Below, piece by piece: positions 11,115-20,177 of a DNA stretch of 64,000 nt. The notes under the pieces were generated by a model. The model worked only from the letters and a program-made list of their open reading frames with translations, did not search any database and was not told the origin of the DNA. The DNA is from Acholoe squamosa (Eukaryota; Annelida; Polychaeta; Phyllodocida; Polynoidae), in contig OX439044.1 of NCBI GenBank assembly GCA_949317995.1, forward strand, positions 14,388,141-14,452,140, written 5' to 3'. A program made the translations under genes and the position numbers. How positions within the stretch are numbered: the stretch's first letter is position 1; each line of letters begins with the position of its first letter.

Positions 11115-11493
11115 TGTGGCGGAGACGGAGGGGCCGTTGGCGGAGCCGAAACCATCCTGGTGTGGGGGCGGCGAGGCCAGCGGTCCTGAAGTAACGCGGT
11201 TACGTCGGCAATAGTAGTCGGCGGAGGAGATCCTCCGACGCTGGCCTGCCGTAAAGCAGGCCGGGGTCGGAGTATCTGCCTATGTATAAATAAGGGAGTT
11301 GTTACTCCGATCAGTTAGTTCCGAGTTGCAGACAGAGAGGAGCAGAACTCTAAAAGGCTTACCTCCGGATTAATATATACACGATACAAGACTTAGATGG
11401 TGTGGCGAGGACTGCCAGGAAATAAAAGACACTGAAGTCAAGCTGTCGGAGTTGTGTAATTCTTTATTAACCATAGAGTCGGAAAACGCTACA
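11115..11493 (+). repeat. 5' LTR
   Basis: A 379-bp LTR starting TGTGGCGGAG and ending GCTACA. A TATA box, TATAAATA (11285-11292), is followed 26 nt later by an initiator-like TCAGTT (11311). AATAAA at 11421-11426 is the polyadenylation signal. A hairpin-forming 'cggaggagatcctccg' lies in the U3 part. Confidence 0.93.
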
Positions 11494-11494
11494 T

Positions 11495-11506
11495 TGGTGA
11501 CAGCGG
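11495..11506 (+). other. Putative primer-binding site
   Basis: TGGTGACAGCGG begins with the TGG that pairs to a tRNA CCA end and sits 1 nt after the LTR, where reverse transcription is primed. The matching tRNA species was not identified. Confidence 0.6.
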
Positions 11507-11533
11507 TGTTTGAAGACCCACGAGAGAAAGAAG

Positions 11534-12518
11534 ATGGCGGAGGCTTCAGAAACGATAAACTTACCTGTGGAGAAGAGGGATACGGAGGAGATTAAGCGGG
11601 AAAAAGGGGTTTTGCTGGAAGTGGTGGACGAGGAAGTGACGCTACGGCAGAGAGGGGTGGTGAGGCCGGAAGAGATGAATCCGGAGAGACAAGCAGAACC
11701 CACCGATAGAGCATCCCGGGAGGAGGTACCGGACACGGGATATGAGGAACCACGCGTTAAAGAAAGGGAGCCCTACCTGTGGCCATGGGAGAGGGAGGAG
11801 AAACCGGCGGCCCGGAGGCTGAGGCACCCTAAAGGAAAAATGGGTGATGCAAATGCCTGGCTGGGGTTCAACCCGGGAAGGGACGATGGCGGAAAGGCGC
11901 TTTGGTGGCCGGAGGAGCAGGCGGAGATGAATAACCCAAGGAAGGGGAGCAAGCGGGCACCGGCCGAGGTTCGCCCCGAAACCGGGAGATGTGCGGAGGA
12001 GGCGGATAAGGACGAAGTAGGGGAAGGTGGAGATCTTAGCTCTCGACAGATTCTTATTGTGCCTCAACAATCCACTCAGGCAGTGGGTGTATCAGTCAAC
12101 ACCGAAAGATTTACAATCCGCAGTAATGACGGCGGTGGGAGCGGAGGCGTACCTAAAAGTGGAGCCGGAGAATATCCACAAAGTGCGGGCGGCGGATGCG
12201 TCAGTAAATGAACACCTCAAGTCCAAAAAGGAGGAAATGAGCAAAATGGCGGAGTTGATGGAGCGGTTAATTCAAAGGTTGGATGATCCGGCGGTGTTGG
12301 GGAGGAAGAAAAAGCCAAGCAATGGTGCTTGCTTCGGATGCGGACAGGAAGGCCATTTCAAGCGAGAATGCCCAAATATCAAGGCCAAGGAGGCATCCAA
12401 GCCGGTGCGTCGCTTAATCTGGTCTCCGAAGGATGGTGGAGCAGGTGGGGCGGACGGGAACGCCTGGGAGAAACGGCGGAGAAGATCTACTCCGTCGATG
12501 GGCGGCCTATGGACATAA
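11534..12518 (+). pseudogene. gag remnant with zinc knuckle (capsid region partly missing)
   Basis: An ATG at 11534 in good context opens a charged, non-conserved N-terminal reading frame to 12211. From about 12019 a different frame (to 12518) carries recognisable C-terminal Gag sequence: an ALDRFLLCLNNPLRQWV-type capsid tail, then the nucleocapsid zinc knuckle CFGCGQEGHFKRECP (C-x2-C-x4-H-x4-C, about 12330-12372). The central capsid core expected between these parts is absent, which points to an internal deletion around 11960-12020 with a frame change. Normally Gag forms the particle and binds element RNA. As written this copy could not make a complete Gag. Confidence 0.7.
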
Positions 12519-12572
12519 AAGGGGAAGTGCACACAGAGCTGGAAATCGGTCGACGTAGCAAAAGGGCACCTA
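12393..12572 (+). pseudogene. Retroviral-type aspartic protease remnant
   Basis: In frame 2, right after the zinc knuckle, reads QAGASLNLVSEG followed by SVDGRPMDIKGEVHTELEIG, which resembles the body of a Ty3/gypsy protease. The position of the catalytic D-[ST]-G triad is occupied by Q-A-G. The usual spacer between nucleocapsid and protease is missing. So the active site appears lost, probably through the same kind of deletion that damaged gag. The frame then changes again into the RT ORF. Confidence 0.55.
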
Positions 12573-14570
12573 GTGTGGACAGAGGAGGATTCTGTATGCC
12601 GAATTGTCAGCACCCGAGCGGCGGTGCTGGGATCCGGACAGGAGGCCATGCTAGAGGGAACTCTAGCCGGACCCTGGCAACAAGGAGACGACGGGATGAT
12701 TGAAGGGATGGCCGGACACAAGGGTGAACTGAGCTTCCTGGTGGGGCGGGGGCTGGTATGCCCCGAGGGGAGGGCAACTTGGGTCAGGGTGCTCAATCCC
12801 GGTCCTGAGCCAGTGGTGATATATAAAGACATGACTCTAGGGGCCATTCAACGAGTGGAGTGCAGAGGCGGAGGCGAGACAACGGCCGGAGAGGGATGGT
12901 GCCGGATGGTGGAGAGAGGTGAGCCGGAGGAACTAAAGCGCTTGGTGGACGGGCTAGTGAGCGGGACGGAGGCTCACCGTAGAAAGGAGCTTGCACGGCT
13001 TATAAGGAAACACCTGGGGGCATTTCAGAGGCATAAGGGCAACAAAGGGCACACTCAATTGGCCAAGCATAGGATTGATACGGGGGTACATCCACCTATC
13101 AAACAACCGCCGAGGCGATTGGCACCCCATAGACGAGAGGCTGTAGAAGAGGAGGTGGAGAAGATGTTGGAAGCCGGAGTGATTGAGCCATCCACTAGCC
13201 CGTGGGCTTCCCCGGTGGTCCTAGTAAGAAAAAAAGATGGTACCACTCGCTTCTGTGTGGACTACCGGAGGCTCAACGCCGCCACCGTGAAGGATGCTTA
13301 TCCCCTGCCTAGAGTGGAAGATTGTCTCGATACCATGGCGGGGGCCGCTTGGTTTTCGTCAGTGGATCTGGCCAGCGGCTACTGGCAGTTGGATATAGAG
13401 GAGGGGGATAAAGAGAAGACAGCATTCACGACACACCGGGGGCTGTTCCAATTCCGGAGAATGCCCTTCGGTTTGTGCAATGCGCCAGGCACATTCGAGA
13501 GGGTGATGGAAGTGGCCATGAGGGGACTACAGTGGAAAACTTGTTTGGTCTATCTAGACGACATAGTCGTATTCTCCGCCACCTTCGAGGAACATATGGA
13601 GCGGCTTGGGGAGGTACTTCAAAGGCTGGAGGATGCTGGGCTTAAAATCAAGCCCTCCAAATGCCAGTTGGCTCGCCGCAGAGTTTTATTCCTGGGCCAC
13701 CAAGTGAGTGAGGCGGGAGTAGAGACAGATCCGGAAAAGATAGAGGCGGTGCAGTCGTGGCCCACTCTGACCACGGTGACGGAGGTCCGGAGTTTTCTGG
13801 GGCTAGCCGGCTACTACAGGACCTTCATTCCCGAGTTCTCTACGAGGGCTAAACCACTGAGTGCGTTGGCCGAGAAAGGGAGGACGTTCCGGTGGTCGGA
13901 GGAATGCGAGGCATCATTCCAAGACCTAAAAAGGAGATTAACCGAGGCCCCTATCCTAGCTTTCCCTCAGGCGGAGGGACAGCTTACCTTAGACACCGAC
14001 GCCAGTGACACAGGCCTCAGAGTGGTACTGTCCCAGGAGCAGACGGGGGTAGAGAGGGTCCTAGCCTATGGCAGCCGCACTCTCAGCAGGCCGGAGCGTA
14101 ACTATTGCGTTACAAGGAGGGAGCTGCTGGCTATAGTCTTTGGCCTCAGGAAATTCAAGCATTACCTAATAGGGAGGAGGGTGGTAGTCCGAACAGATCA
14201 TGCCTCCCTGCGGTTGCTGTTGGAGTTCAAGGAGCCGGAGGGCCAGCTGGCTCGATGGCTGCAGATTATAAGTACTTACGACATAGTGGTGCAGCATAGG
14301 CCGGGGAAACTACATGGGAATGCGGATGGGCTGTCCAGGAAGCCCTGCAAGCAATGTGGACGAGAGGATGAGGAGGAGCTGCTGCATTGCCGAGTTTTCA
14401 CAAGGTCTCAATGCCAGGGGGGCGCCTCCGGCGGCGGAGGACTCCACTCCGCCGGCAGGGAGAGAGTGGGGCACACTCCAAGCGGAGGACACTGTGCTGA
14501 CTCGGGTCAGAGCATGGGTGAACGGGGAGGCGACCACCACAGAGGAGGAAAGACGGACCTGGGGCTATGA
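12573..14570 (+). CDS. pol: pol part 1: reverse transcriptase and RNase H
   Basis: The ORF opens without an ATG-type start of its own (it is the continuation of gag-pro). The RT core runs from about 13100 to 13800: VDLASGYWQ, FGLCNAPGTFE and the catalytic YLDD (13551-13562). The connection and RNase H follow (about 13850-14330): DTDAS, TRREL and RTDH supply the acidic residues, then ADGLSR. It copies element RNA to DNA and removes the RNA template. After LLHCRVFTRSQ (about 14400) the frame loses homology, and integrase continues in the +1 frame. A G6 run at 14417-14422 lies at the switch. This could be a mutation, an assembly homopolymer error or, less likely, programmed frameshifting. Confidence 0.9.
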   Translation: MWTEEDSVCRIVSTRAAVLGSGQEAMLEGTLAGPWQQGDDGMIEGMAGHKGELSFLVGRGLVCPEGRATWVRVLNPGPEPVVIYKDMTLGAIQRVECRGGGETTAGEGWCRMVERGEPEELKRLVDGLVSGTEAHRRKELARLIRKHLGAFQRHKGNKGHTQLAKHRIDTGVHPPIKQPPRRLAPHRREAVEEEVEKMLEAGVIEPSTSPWASPVVLVRKKDGTTRFCVDYRRLNAATVKDAYPLPRVEDCLDTMAGAAWFSSVDLASGYWQLDIEEGDKEKTAFTTHRGLFQFRRMPFGLCNAPGTFERVMEVAMRGLQWKTCLVYLDDIVVFSATFEEHMERLGEVLQRLEDAGLKIKPSKCQLARRRVLFLGHQVSEAGVETDPEKIEAVQSWPTLTTVTEVRSFLGLAGYYRTFIPEFSTRAKPLSALAEKGRTFRWSEECEASFQDLKRRLTEAPILAFPQAEGQLTLDTDASDTGLRVVLSQEQTGVERVLAYGSRTLSRPERNYCVTRRELLAIVFGLRKFKHYLIGRRVVVRTDHASLRLLLEFKEPEGQLARWLQIISTYDIVVQHRPGKLHGNADGLSRKPCKQCGREDEEELLHCRVFTRSQCQGGASGGGGLHSAGRERVGHTPSGGHCADSGQSMGERGGDHHRGGKTDLGL

Positions 14571-16314
14571 GCTGAGGGCCTGGTATGCCCAATTGGGGCG
14601 CATGAGTATAGAAAAAGGGATACTGGGCCGGTGGTGGGAAGGCGCGGCGGGGGAACGATGCTTCCAAATTGCTGTACCCGCCCTGAGCAGGAATGATGTG
14701 CTCAGGGAGGTCCACGGAGAACCCTTGGCGGGGCATCTGGGCCGCAATAAAACCATCCGGCGCCTCCAGACAGGTTACTACTGGCCTGACTTCAGGAGGG
14801 ATGTGACCCTGTGGTGCGCCAGCTGTGAACCCTGTGTCCGGAGGAAGGCGGCTCCACCTCCGCACCGGGCACCAATGGGACATGTGGGTGCTGGACTACC
14901 CCTACAGAGGATAGCTCTAGACGTGATGGGTCCATTGCCCTTGTCCTCCGCCAGGAACCAATATATTTTGGTGGCGGCGGACTACTTCACTAAATGGACG
15001 GAAGCGTACGCTTTACCCAACCAGGAGGCACCCACGGTGGCCAGGGCTGTGGTGGAGGAGTTCATCTGTAGATTTGGAGCCCCGGCGGAGGTGCACACAG
15101 ATCAGGGCAAGAACTTCCAGTCGGGACTAGTCAGGGAAATGGTGGCCTTACTGGAAGTCAGGCAGACCAGAACCTGTTCCTTTAGGCCCCAAAGAGATGG
15201 GATGGTGGAGCGGGCCAACAGAACAATTGAAATGCTGGCGACTGTGGTGGCGGAGGACCAACGGGACTGGGACCGGCGGCTGCCATTTGTAATGGCGGCG
15301 TATCGCTCCTCCGCACACGCCTCCACAGGTTTGTCCCCCGATCTTCTGATGTTGGGGCGGGAAACGGTCATTCCCCTGGATTTGGTTTACCCACTGGAGC
15401 CCAATGTAGGGGGAGGAGTCGGTTATGTGGCCGAATTACAAACCACCATGGCAAAAGCATACTCCGTCGCTAGGGAGGCCCTCGGAAGGTCCCTCTGCAG
15501 GCAACAGAGGAACTATGATGCAAGAGCCTCGGCAGGCGAATTCCCTGTCGGGGGCAGGGTCTTCTACTACCACCCTCTCCGGAAGAGGGGCCTGACACCT
15601 AAACTCGAGAGCTATTGGACAGGCCCATGGGAGATAGTGGGGCGCTTAGGGGAGGCGGTGTATAAAATTAAAAAGGGTAAAACTACCAGGGTAGTCCATT
15701 ACGACGCCCTAAAACTGGCCCCGGCGCGGGCCACGGCAGAGGATGTTCCCATGGAGGATGAAACAAGGGAGGCCGAGCCCCTATCTTCTGACAATTCAGA
15801 CGAGGAGGAAGAAGGATCCGGAGGGGGCACCATCCGGCTGATTCAGGTGACCCCGGAGACTGGAGCTGACCTGGAGGCGAAACTGCTGACCTGCAAAGAG
15901 AAAAAGAGACATCAAATAACTGAAACCAGTAAGGGCGGGGCAGCGGATAAAGGAAATCGGAAAGAAGGTCTGCGGAGGAGTGCACCGAAGCCTGCCGGAA
16001 CCAGCGTAGCCCGGGCCGTCAGACTGGCGCCTCAACTGGATACTTACCTTGGGGCGGAGTGGCGGAGCTGCAAAAGCAAGATGAGTCAAGAAAGCCGCGA
16101 CTGGTGCGATGTATGGCTGGAAAATGAAAGAAGGTTGAAGAAAGAAGCCGAAATGTCACATTGGAGGGGGGTAGAACCAGAGGAGGACCCTCCCTACGAG
16201 GAATGGTCCCTCCCCGAGATGGGCGAGTCGGATGAAGAGGGGGTGAGTGATTTGAGTTGGCCCGCAGAAGGCGGAACCATGGCCAAAACGAGGAAATCAG
16301 GGCAGAAAGATTAA
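14431..16314 (+). CDS. pol: pol part 2: integrase with long C-terminal extension
   Basis: Homologous sequence begins near AEDTVLTRVRAW (about 14485) and ends at TAA 16312-16314. The frame is open upstream to 14314. Domains: an HHCC zinc-binding region (VHGEPLAGH ... CASC ... CEPC, about 14710-14840); a DD35E core with D in ALDVMGP, D in VHTDQGKNF and E in GMVERANR (exact 35-residue D-E spacing); and a GPW-type C-terminal motif (TGPWEIVG). It inserts the cDNA into the genome. A charged extension of about 190 residues follows (EEEE-rich, then SRDWCDVWLENERR), longer than a simple integrase tail and of unknown role. Its last 58 nt overlap the following ORF. Confidence 0.9.
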   Translation, partial: AAEDSTPPAGREWGTLQAEDTVLTRVRAWVNGEATTTEEERRTWGYELRAWYAQLGRMSIEKGILGRWWEGAAGERCFQIAVPALSRNDVLREVHGEPLAGHLGRNKTIRRLQTGYYWPDFRRDVTLWCASCEPCVRRKAAPPPHRAPMGHVGAGLPLQRIALDVMGPLPLSSARNQYILVAADYFTKWTEAYALPNQEAPTVARAVVEEFICRFGAPAEVHTDQGKNFQSGLVREMVALLEVRQTRTCSFRPQRDGMVERANRTIEMLATVVAEDQRDWDRRLPFVMAAYRSSAHASTGLSPDLLMLGRETVIPLDLVYPLEPNVGGGVGYVAELQTTMAKAYSVAREALGRSLCRQQRNYDARASAGEFPVGGRVFYYHPLRKRGLTPKLESYWTGPWEIVGRLGEAVYKIKKGKTTRVVHYDALKLAPARATAEDVPMEDETREAEPLSSDNSDEEEEGSGGGTIRLIQVTPETGADLEAKLLTCKEKKRHQITETSKGGAADKGNRKEGLRRSAPKPAGTSVARAVRLAPQLDTYLGAEWRSCKSKMSQESRDWCDVWLENERRLKKEAEMSHWRGVEPEEDPPYEEWSLPEMGESDEEGVSDLSWPAEGGTMAKTRKSGQKD

Positions 16315-16382
16315 GGAGGGCGGCGGATCCTGGCCGGAGGAGAATCAGGGAGAAGCATAGGGAAAGATGGTTTATTTACGAA

Positions 16383-18011
16383 ATGATCGAGGAAGCCATC
16401 TACAACAACCATGAAAACGAAGAGAGGGAAGCCAGGAGGGTTGGACGCTGCAGAACAGCCATGACGAAGGGGAGGTCGGGAGGCCAGGCTCCAAATTCCT
16501 CGACGGCGGGCGGTGAGGCCGGCCGACCGGCGGCCGGAGGGCCGCCTAGTGGAGTAGGGCCGGAGAGGCGGGAGTCGCTAAGCAACCCTCATAACAAGTT
16601 CTCCCCAATAAAAGGCGGGGGAAGGGCCGTTAACGGTCAGTCTACAATGCAGGCCGGAGATGACACACGGTTGGTGGTTCTAAGAGGGACAGGGCCCGAG
16701 GGTGAATCGAGTCGAGGCAAAGATGCTGGTGGAGGGTCAAAGAAAGTGTCTTCTACAGTGTCCAGCCACTCCCGGGAGGGCTCCACACGCTCAAGACACA
16801 GGGAGAGTCGGCGGAGGAGGAGGGAGAGAGAAAGATCCTCCGGCCACTCCTCCTCTAGCCGCTCCACTAGTGGCCACAGAAGGGACGGAGTGTCTGCCCG
16901 GATGGAGGCAGCCAGACATGAGAGGAGGGACTCGGAGAGCCGGAGTCGGAGTGGGAGCTATCGTAGGCGGAGGTCCTCGGCTGACCGCGGATCACGTTCC
17001 CACGGTTCACAGCAGGCACGGGAGAGCGGAGGCGCCACTGGCGACAACAGTGTGCGGAGTAAGGCTATGATGCAATCGGGGGTTTCCCACGGCGTGGTGA
17101 CGGAGGGTGGCCTGACCCAGGGGACGGTGATTGGAGGAGTAGGAGAAGGGGGCGTGACCACTGGGGGGAATATAAGGGAGGGCTATCCGCCTCACCCTTC
17201 AATTCCTGTTAGCCTATGGACAACGCCACAACTAGTAATGCCTGTCTTCAAAAACAGAGACCAGAAGCCGGTCCCCACGGAGTGGGTGGACGGGGTGGAG
17301 CTGCCGAAGTATCGGTGCGAGATCTGCCGGAAAAGGGGGGACTCCAAGCAGTGGTACTTCATGAGATCCGATGGGATGAACCGCCATCTCCGCACTCACG
17401 ACGAGATGCAAGAGGGCTACCAGTGCCCTAAGTGTGAGTACATGGTAGCCAAGATCCGGGTGGATGATCTCCGGCGACACATCACGCGTATTCACCCCGA
17501 GCTGGAGGACTGGCAGCCGCCGGAGGAGTACAGGATGCTACCGGTGGGCCGGGCAACGGAGGCGGGAGGATCCTCGGCGGACAGTAGCCTCGTGGCCGCC
17601 CCAACTAGCCCGGAGGAAGCTGTCAAGTTCACCACCACAAAGAGGAAGAGGGGGAGTGCGGTGGCCAAGAAAAAGAAACCAGTAAAAGCTGCCTCCAAGC
17701 CCGTGGTCCCCCCGCCGCAGCAGGGCACCTCAGCGGGTGGAGGGGGTGCGGGGGACAGCCCCAGTGGATCTACCTTCAGCGGCATGGCGTCGCCGGGAAT
17801 AACGTTGGAGGAGGAGACGGAGGCTGCTGTCGCCTCCAAATACTTGGAGCAATTGCTGGGATTCCGCGTGGAGGGGACCAGCACACCCCAGAGCTGTCTC
17901 TCCGTCAGGTCCACCCGGAGTACGTCAGGGAAGGGGGTCAAGAGGGCCTTCGAGCCGGAGGGGGGGGGAGGAATCGGCGGAAAAGAGGAAGAGACAATCC
18001 CCACGGGGTAA
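16383..18011 (+). CDS. Accessory ORF3: RS-rich C2H2 zinc-finger protein
   Basis: The frame is open from 16257; the first in-frame ATG is 16383 (another at 16461). Order: basic N-terminus; an Arg/Ser-rich region (about 16740-17040) with RSRSGSYRRRRSS-like stretches resembling SR splicing-factor tails; and two atypical C2H2 fingers (about 17308-17500), C-x2-C ... HLRTH and C-x2-C ... H-x4-H. A bipartite-like NLS (KRKRG ... KKKKP, about 17636-17680) follows, then a Gly/Ser/Pro-rich tail. This suggests a nuclear nucleic-acid-binding protein. It is not an envelope: no signal peptide or membrane segment is visible. A G9 run at 17960-17968 precedes the stop, and the next ORF's frame is open across it, so ORF3 and ORF4 may be one gene. 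Confidence 0.75.
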   Translation: MIEEAIYNNHENEEREARRVGRCRTAMTKGRSGGQAPNSSTAGGEAGRPAAGGPPSGVGPERRESLSNPHNKFSPIKGGGRAVNGQSTMQAGDDTRLVVLRGTGPEGESSRGKDAGGGSKKVSSTVSSHSREGSTRSRHRESRRRRRERERSSGHSSSSRSTSGHRRDGVSARMEAARHERRDSESRSRSGSYRRRRSSADRGSRSHGSQQARESGGATGDNSVRSKAMMQSGVSHGVVTEGGLTQGTVIGGVGEGGVTTGGNIREGYPPHPSIPVSLWTTPQLVMPVFKNRDQKPVPTEWVDGVELPKYRCEICRKRGDSKQWYFMRSDGMNRHLRTHDEMQEGYQCPKCEYMVAKIRVDDLRRHITRIHPELEDWQPPEEYRMLPVGRATEAGGSSADSSLVAAPTSPEEAVKFTTTKRKRGSAVAKKKKPVKAASKPVVPPPQQGTSAGGGGAGDSPSGSTFSGMASPGITLEEETEAAVASKYLEQLLGFRVEGTSTPQSCLSVRSTRSTSGKGVKRAFEPEGGGGIGGKEEETIPTG

Positions 18012-18120
18012 GGAGCGGCAGGCGGAGGAGGAAGCAGGACCCTCCACCCCGCCACTGACCACGGGGATACCCGACCTGACACCTCTACTGAGCGGGGGGG
18101 AGGTGGAAATAGACGAAGAA

Positions 18121-19365
18121 ATGGCGGGGAAACTGAAGTTCGTCATAGGATTACTGGTAGAGAGATATGGACAGACGGGGGAGACCCCCACCAAGACTCT
18201 GTTACGAATGCAACGGGAGGTGCCTCTAGGGGAGGTCAATGTGAGGGCCCTGGAGGCGGAGTACGAGGAAACCAAGAAGGACACTCCGACCTCCCGAACC
18301 TCCATCAAGTCGGCTGCCTACGAGGACATCTCCGCCACGAGTGGGGAGGACGGAGAGAGCTTGGGACTAGGGGGAAATGGGCTGGACTCTAGCCCCGAGA
18401 AGCAGCCCCCTTACGAACTAGTCAACAAGCCCAAACCCACCCTCTCCGGTGCAAGTCCCGAGACGTTGCCCTCCTATGAGGATATGAGTAAACCTTCCCC
18501 TAGCAAACCGAAACCCATCCTGAAGACAGTTACAATCGTGACGCCTGAGTTGCCGGAGAAGGGTGAGGCGGAGGGGGTGGGGGGGGGTGATGAGGCAGAG
18601 GAGGTGGAAGGGGAGGATGAAACCAGCGAGGAGTCAGAGGAGGTGGCCATCCCGGCATACGTACAATCCTGCCCTAAACTGAAAGCCCAGTTCCTGGCCG
18701 TACTCAGCGATGCCAAGGAGGAGGAGCGAAAGAAGAAAAGAGAAATTAAACGGAAAGAAAGAGAGGAGGCGGAGAGGAAGGCCAGAGAGGCTGAGGAGCG
18801 CCGGAGGGCGGAGGAGGAACAGCGGAGAAAGGAGGAGGAGGAGAGGAAGGCCAAAGAGGCAGAGAAAGAAAGACTGAGGAAAGAGATGGAAACTAAAAGT
18901 AAAAGCCCTAAAGGAAAAGGGGCGGGAAAGTCTACGAGGAAGTTGAGCCTGGAGGGAGTGTTAAAAGAGGCGGAGGAAGAGGCCATACAAAACCTATCCA
19001 TGGATGAGGGTACCACCCAATTAATGAGCAAATTTCAATCGTGTTCCGTAGGGACACCGGTGAAGGAGAAAGGACAGGCGGAGAAGGTACCGAAGACCCC
19101 CCTCGTAAAGCCGGGGACCTTATTTGCTCTACCCAAGTTGGATAAGTACCCCCGAACCGTGACTGTGGGGTTGGACGGGCTAGTCCTTTGCTCGCCCAAG
19201 GGGGAATTCTTGCTGCAAGTAGAAGTGGGGGAGGAGAGTGGACGGGCGGAGACCATGGTGATGGTGCCGGAGGGGGTCGAGACGGTGGTCGGAGGGCTTG
19301 GGGATCCGGAGCCCCTACCCAACACTGAGACAGACCGAGTGATTGTAGTAACCGGATTACTATAG
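18121..19365 (+). CDS. Accessory ORF4: acidic coiled-coil protein
   Basis: The first ATG is 18121, but the frame is open back to at least 17962 with sequence of the same style (Glu/Lys/Arg-rich, then Pro/Thr-rich). Three related YE-containing repeats (AYEDIS, PPYELV, PSYEDM) span about 18318-18490. A highly charged helix of KEREEAERKAREAEERR type (about 18710-18960) predicts a long coiled coil. A more globular C-terminus ends at TAG 19363-19365. No known enzyme motif is seen. It may be the C-terminal half of an ORF3-ORF4 protein split by a +1 change in the G9 run. Function unknown; a structural or RNA-packaging role is only speculation. Confidence 0.65.
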   Translation: MAGKLKFVIGLLVERYGQTGETPTKTLLRMQREVPLGEVNVRALEAEYEETKKDTPTSRTSIKSAAYEDISATSGEDGESLGLGGNGLDSSPEKQPPYELVNKPKPTLSGASPETLPSYEDMSKPSPSKPKPILKTVTIVTPELPEKGEAEGVGGGDEAEEVEGEDETSEESEEVAIPAYVQSCPKLKAQFLAVLSDAKEEERKKKREIKRKEREEAERKAREAEERRRAEEEQRRKEEEERKAKEAEKERLRKEMETKSKSPKGKGAGKSTRKLSLEGVLKEAEEEAIQNLSMDEGTTQLMSKFQSCSVGTPVKEKGQAEKVPKTPLVKPGTLFALPKLDKYPRTVTVGLDGLVLCSPKGEFLLQVEVGEESGRAETMVMVPEGVETVVGGLGDPEPLPNTETDRVIVVTGLL

Positions 19366-19370
19366 GAGAT

Positions 19371-19790
19371 ATGGGAGAAGGGGGAATCGCCAGCACTGAG
19401 GGGTTGGCGGGGGTAGAGGAGGTGCACCGCCTGCCGCTAGATCAACGAGGAGATAAAGCGGGTGACAATAGGGACGAGGAGGCGGAGGAGGATGGGGCTA
19501 TGCCATGGCATTCGGATTTTACCAGGCCGGAGGCCCTCAAGGAACACTCTAGACGACTGGGGCAGCCTCGGACCCTAGGACCTGAGATGAGGGTTATACC
19601 CGGGGGACTGCAATCTTCCTCCATTCACACTCTCCCCAATGGAGATATTGAACTGGTCCATGTTACCCGGACCCGTTATGGCCGTGATAAGAAGGGATGC
19701 TGCAGCCGCTGCGGACAGCGGTGGCCGAAGACGTTGGCGGCGCGGATGACCAAGGCTGGAACCAACGAGGGCGGCGACAAGACATCCTGA
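19371..19790 (+). CDS. Accessory ORF5: small protein with a CxxC motif
   Basis: An ATG at 19371, five bases after the ORF4 stop, opens a 139-residue frame. The N-terminal third is acidic. The middle is more protein-like (MPWHSDFTRPEALKEHSRR, then LPNGDIELVHVTRTRYGRD). Near the end is a cysteine knuckle, CCSRCGQRW. It could be a real small accessory gene or a third frame-shifted part of the preceding one. No family recognised. Confidence 0.4.
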   Translation: MGEGGIASTEGLAGVEEVHRLPLDQRGDKAGDNRDEEAEEDGAMPWHSDFTRPEALKEHSRRLGQPRTLGPEMRVIPGGLQSSSIHTLPNGDIELVHVTRTRYGRDKKGCCSRCGQRWPKTLAARMTKAGTNEGGDKTS

Positions 19791-20177
19791 GGCGATCCGG
19801 AGGGCGGCGGAGAAGGGGGAGGCGGACGGGCGGAGGAGCCGGAGGACCCTGGCTGACGGAGGGGCGGCGGGGAACGCTCCACCGAAGGGAGGCGGAGGAT
19901 GTCTGCCGGATCCAGACGAAATGACGTCGTATTATTGTATAAAAGTTGTTGTTATGGTTATACTCCGCATAGGGGACGGCGGATTCGGTTTACTTAGTAG
20001 TTAATGCCGCCTACAGAGGAGGTTTAAGTAGGATTTACTATGTGTGTGATATGTGTAGCTATTTACTTAAACGCCCAGGGGCCATGGCGTGGCAGGATTA
20101 TTCAAAATTGGAAACCCATCTGCAGGAGGGTAATATCACTCTTTCTCCCGGTAAGGCTATAGATTAGTTGGGGAGAG
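19791..20177 (+). other. Retrotransposon 3' untranslated region with polypurine tract
   Basis: No ORF with protein character. The GGGGAGAG tract (20170-20177) immediately before the 3' LTR is the expected plus-strand primer. GGCGGA-rich at the left, more AT-rich at the right. Confidence 0.7.

Noticed and set aside
16257..16400. Programmed frameshift joining integrase and ORF3
   Set aside because: No convincing slippery heptamer in the 58-nt overlap; separate expression is more likely.
16383..18011. Envelope gene in the gypsy element
   Set aside because: No signal peptide, membrane helix or furin-type site; composition is RS-rich with zinc fingers and an NLS.
16400..19624. Long minus-strand ORFs across the gypsy accessory region
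   Set aside because: Antisense shadows of GC-rich, Glu/Arg-rich coding sequence; composition is Pro/Ser-rich low complexity.
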